This document shows, piece by piece, positions 62,825-64,000 of a stretch of DNA of 64,000 nucleotides. Below the pieces are notes generated by a model. It was not told the origin of the DNA. It searched no databases and saw only the letters and a program-made list of their open reading frames with translations. The DNA comes from Microbacterium foliorum (GTDB taxonomy: Bacteria > Actinomycetota > Actinomycetes > Actinomycetales > Microbacteriaceae), in NCBI RefSeq assembly GCF_003367705.1, contig NZ_CP031425.1, forward strand, positions 2,170,001-2,234,000, in the 5' to 3' direction. Made by a program: the position numbers and the translations under genes. Numbering within the stretch: the stretch's first letter is position 1; each line of letters opens with the position of its first letter.

Positions 62825-64000
62825 GAGAACAATTCTCCCAGACGATCGCCGAGATGCCGCAGGCCCACGGAGTTGGACGACTTCACGAGGACGCGATCGC
62901 CGTCACGCAGCTCCGTGCGCAGGTACTCGAACGCCGCGTCCTGGTCGGGGAAGAAGACGGCTTCGCTGTCCCACGACCCCTCGCTGATCGCGGAGATGAA
63001 CAGTCGGCGTGCCTCCGGCCCGACGACCACGATGCGCTGGATGTTGAGGCGCACGGCGAGCAGCCCGATCCGGTCGTGCTCCTCGCCCGCGGTCTCGCCG
63101 AGCTCGCTCATGGCGCCGAGGACGGCGACGGTGCGCTCGTCCTGGCCGGTGATCTGCGCGAGGGTGCGCAGCGCTGCCGCCATCGAGTCGGGGCTCGCGT
63201 TGTACGCGTCGTTGATGATGCGCACCCGGTCGTTGCCGAGGGGCTGCATCCGCCAGCGCTCGGCGATCTCGACGGTCTCGAGGCGCGCGACGGCATCGGC
63301 GGTCGACACTCCGAGCACCCGAGCGGCGGCGATCGCCGCGAGCGCGTTGCCCACGTGGTGCGCGCCGAGCACCTGGAGCCGCAGCGGGATCCGCTCTCCG
63401 CCTGCCTCCACCACGCACGTCGTACCCGAGGCGGTCACCTCGACATCGTGCGCGCGGATGTCTGCGGCATCGCTCTGCCCGAAACCGACGACCGACATCC
63501 CTCGGGATGTCGCCAGCTCGCTCATGGCGGCGACTCGGAAGTCGTCCACGTTCAGCACGGCGGTGCCAGAAGAGGTGGCCGCCGAGACGAGCTCGGACTT
63601 GGCCTTCGCCGTCGCCTCGATGCCGCCGAACCCTCCGGCGTGGGCCATGCCCACCATGAGGACGACCGCGACATCGGGATGCACGAGGCCTGCCAGCCGT
63701 GCGATGCTGCCGGGAGCATCCGCCCCGAACTCGCTGACGAGGAACCGGGTGCCGTGCGTGACGCGCAGCATCGTCACCGGCGCGCCCACCTCGTTGTTGT
63801 ACGACTTGATGGGAGCGACGGTCTCACCCTCGTCGGAGAGGATGCGGGCGAGGAAGTTCTTCGTCGTGGTCTTGCCGTTCGAGCCCGTGATGCCCACGAT
63901 CCTGAGGTCCCCGGCGGCGCGGACGCGAGCGACGACCTCCCGGGCCAGATCCGCGAGGGCGGTCACGGCATCGGCGACCACGATCTGCGGGATGTCCTCG
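62821..64000 (-). CDS. murF: UDP-N-acetylmuramoyl-tripeptide--D-alanyl-D-alanine ligase (5' end outside window)
   Basis: The C-terminal 392 residues of MurF, which adds D-Ala-D-Ala to the stem peptide. The frame stays open to the window edge, with EDIPQIVVADAV before the GTG at 63979-63981, so that GTG is internal and the real start lies beyond 64000. ATP loop GITGSNGKTTTKNFLARIL, then YNNEVGAPVTML, VRIINDAYNASPDSMAAALRTL in part, and VLGAMSELGE follow. It overlaps mraY. Confidence 0.95.
   Translation of the reverse strand, partial: EDIPQIVVADAVTALADLAREVVARVRAAGDLRIVGITGSNGKTTTKNFLARILSDEGETVAPIKSYNNEVGAPVTMLRVTHGTRFLVSEFGADAPGSIARLAGLVHPDVAVVLMVGMAHAGGFGGIEATAKAKSELVSAATSSGTAVLNVDDFRVAAMSELATSRGMSVVGFGQSDAADIRAHDVEVTASGTTCVVEAGGERIPLRLQVLGAHHVGNALAAIAAARVLGVSTADAVARLETVEIAERWRMQPLGNDRVRIINDAYNASPDSMAAALRTLAQITGQDERTVAVLGAMSELGETAGEEHDRIGLLAVRLNIQRIVVVGPEARRLFISAISEGSWDSEAVFFPDQDAAFEYLRTELRDGDRVLVKSSNSVGLRHLGDRLGELFS

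Overview
The window is a GC-rich (roughly two-thirds G+C by eye), densely coded stretch of an actinobacterial chromosome. It resembles the family Microbacteriaceae, with Microbacterium the most likely genus. That placement is inference from gene order and protein style; no search was run. Actinobacterial marks include whiA, the DivIVA homologue wag31, sepF, a division cluster without ftsA, a cytochrome bc1-aa3 respiratory chain with a diheme QcrC and a small CtaF, trpD divergent from ctaE, a rpsA with four S1 domains, and DUF3043. There are 61 protein genes (pgk and murF are cut by the window edges). I found no rRNA, tRNA, CRISPR array, transposon or prophage, and no gene-free stretch longer than 300 bases.

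Layout. 1-4002 (minus): pgk start, gap, sodA, whiA, rapZ. 4033-8843: uvrC and uvrA, overlapping. 8902-12928: a five-gene operon of DUF4129, small membrane protein, MoxR ATPase, DUF58 and membrane protein. 12949-13679: an OhrR/MarR-type repressor divergent from a tiny cysteine-motif protein, with a palindrome between them. 13691-18629: TfoX-like protein, uvrB, DUF4126, MFS transporter, coaE. 18661-25299: a sulfonate-type ABC importer, an AMP-forming acyl-CoA synthetase, an O-acetylhomoserine sulfhydrylase and a CoA-binding protein in one overlapping operon. 25434-30099: rpsA, a stand-alone 5'-3' exonuclease, a PHP phosphoesterase, trpD. 30291-38922: ctaE-qcrCAB facing ctaCDF, with RidA and a GNAT enzyme between. 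39021-44420: erpA-type Fe-S protein, M20 peptidase, DUF3043, pyrD, nrdR, hisD. 44423-50228: a repeat-bearing membrane protein, dnaE, a GNAT protein. 50309-64000: rluD-type synthase, lspA, wag31, yggT, sepF, yggS, ftsZ, ftsQ, murC, murG, ftsW, murD, mraY, murF, i.e. the division and cell-wall cluster read on the minus strand.

How the parts work together. All three nucleotide-excision-repair subunits lie within about 12 kb. The respiratory genes supply nearly a whole bc1-aa3 supercomplex. The dcw genes carry peptidoglycan precursors from UDP-MurNAc to lipid II and couple this to the FtsZ ring and to polar growth. Most operon genes overlap by ATGA or GTGA, which points to translational coupling.

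What stands out. (1) At least twelve starts lack a usable Shine-Dalgarno and have a TAnnnT hexamer exactly 6 or 7 bases upstream, the layout of leaderless transcripts; in three of them the hexamer is built on the stop codon of the preceding gene. (2) One short palindrome sits between the OhrR-like repressor and the small protein and covers promoter elements of both. (3) The sulfur/acyl-CoA module separates rpsA from coaE, neighbours in mycobacteria. (4) yvcK is missing between rapZ and whiA. I saw no plainly novel defence or mobile system; this is mostly core genome.
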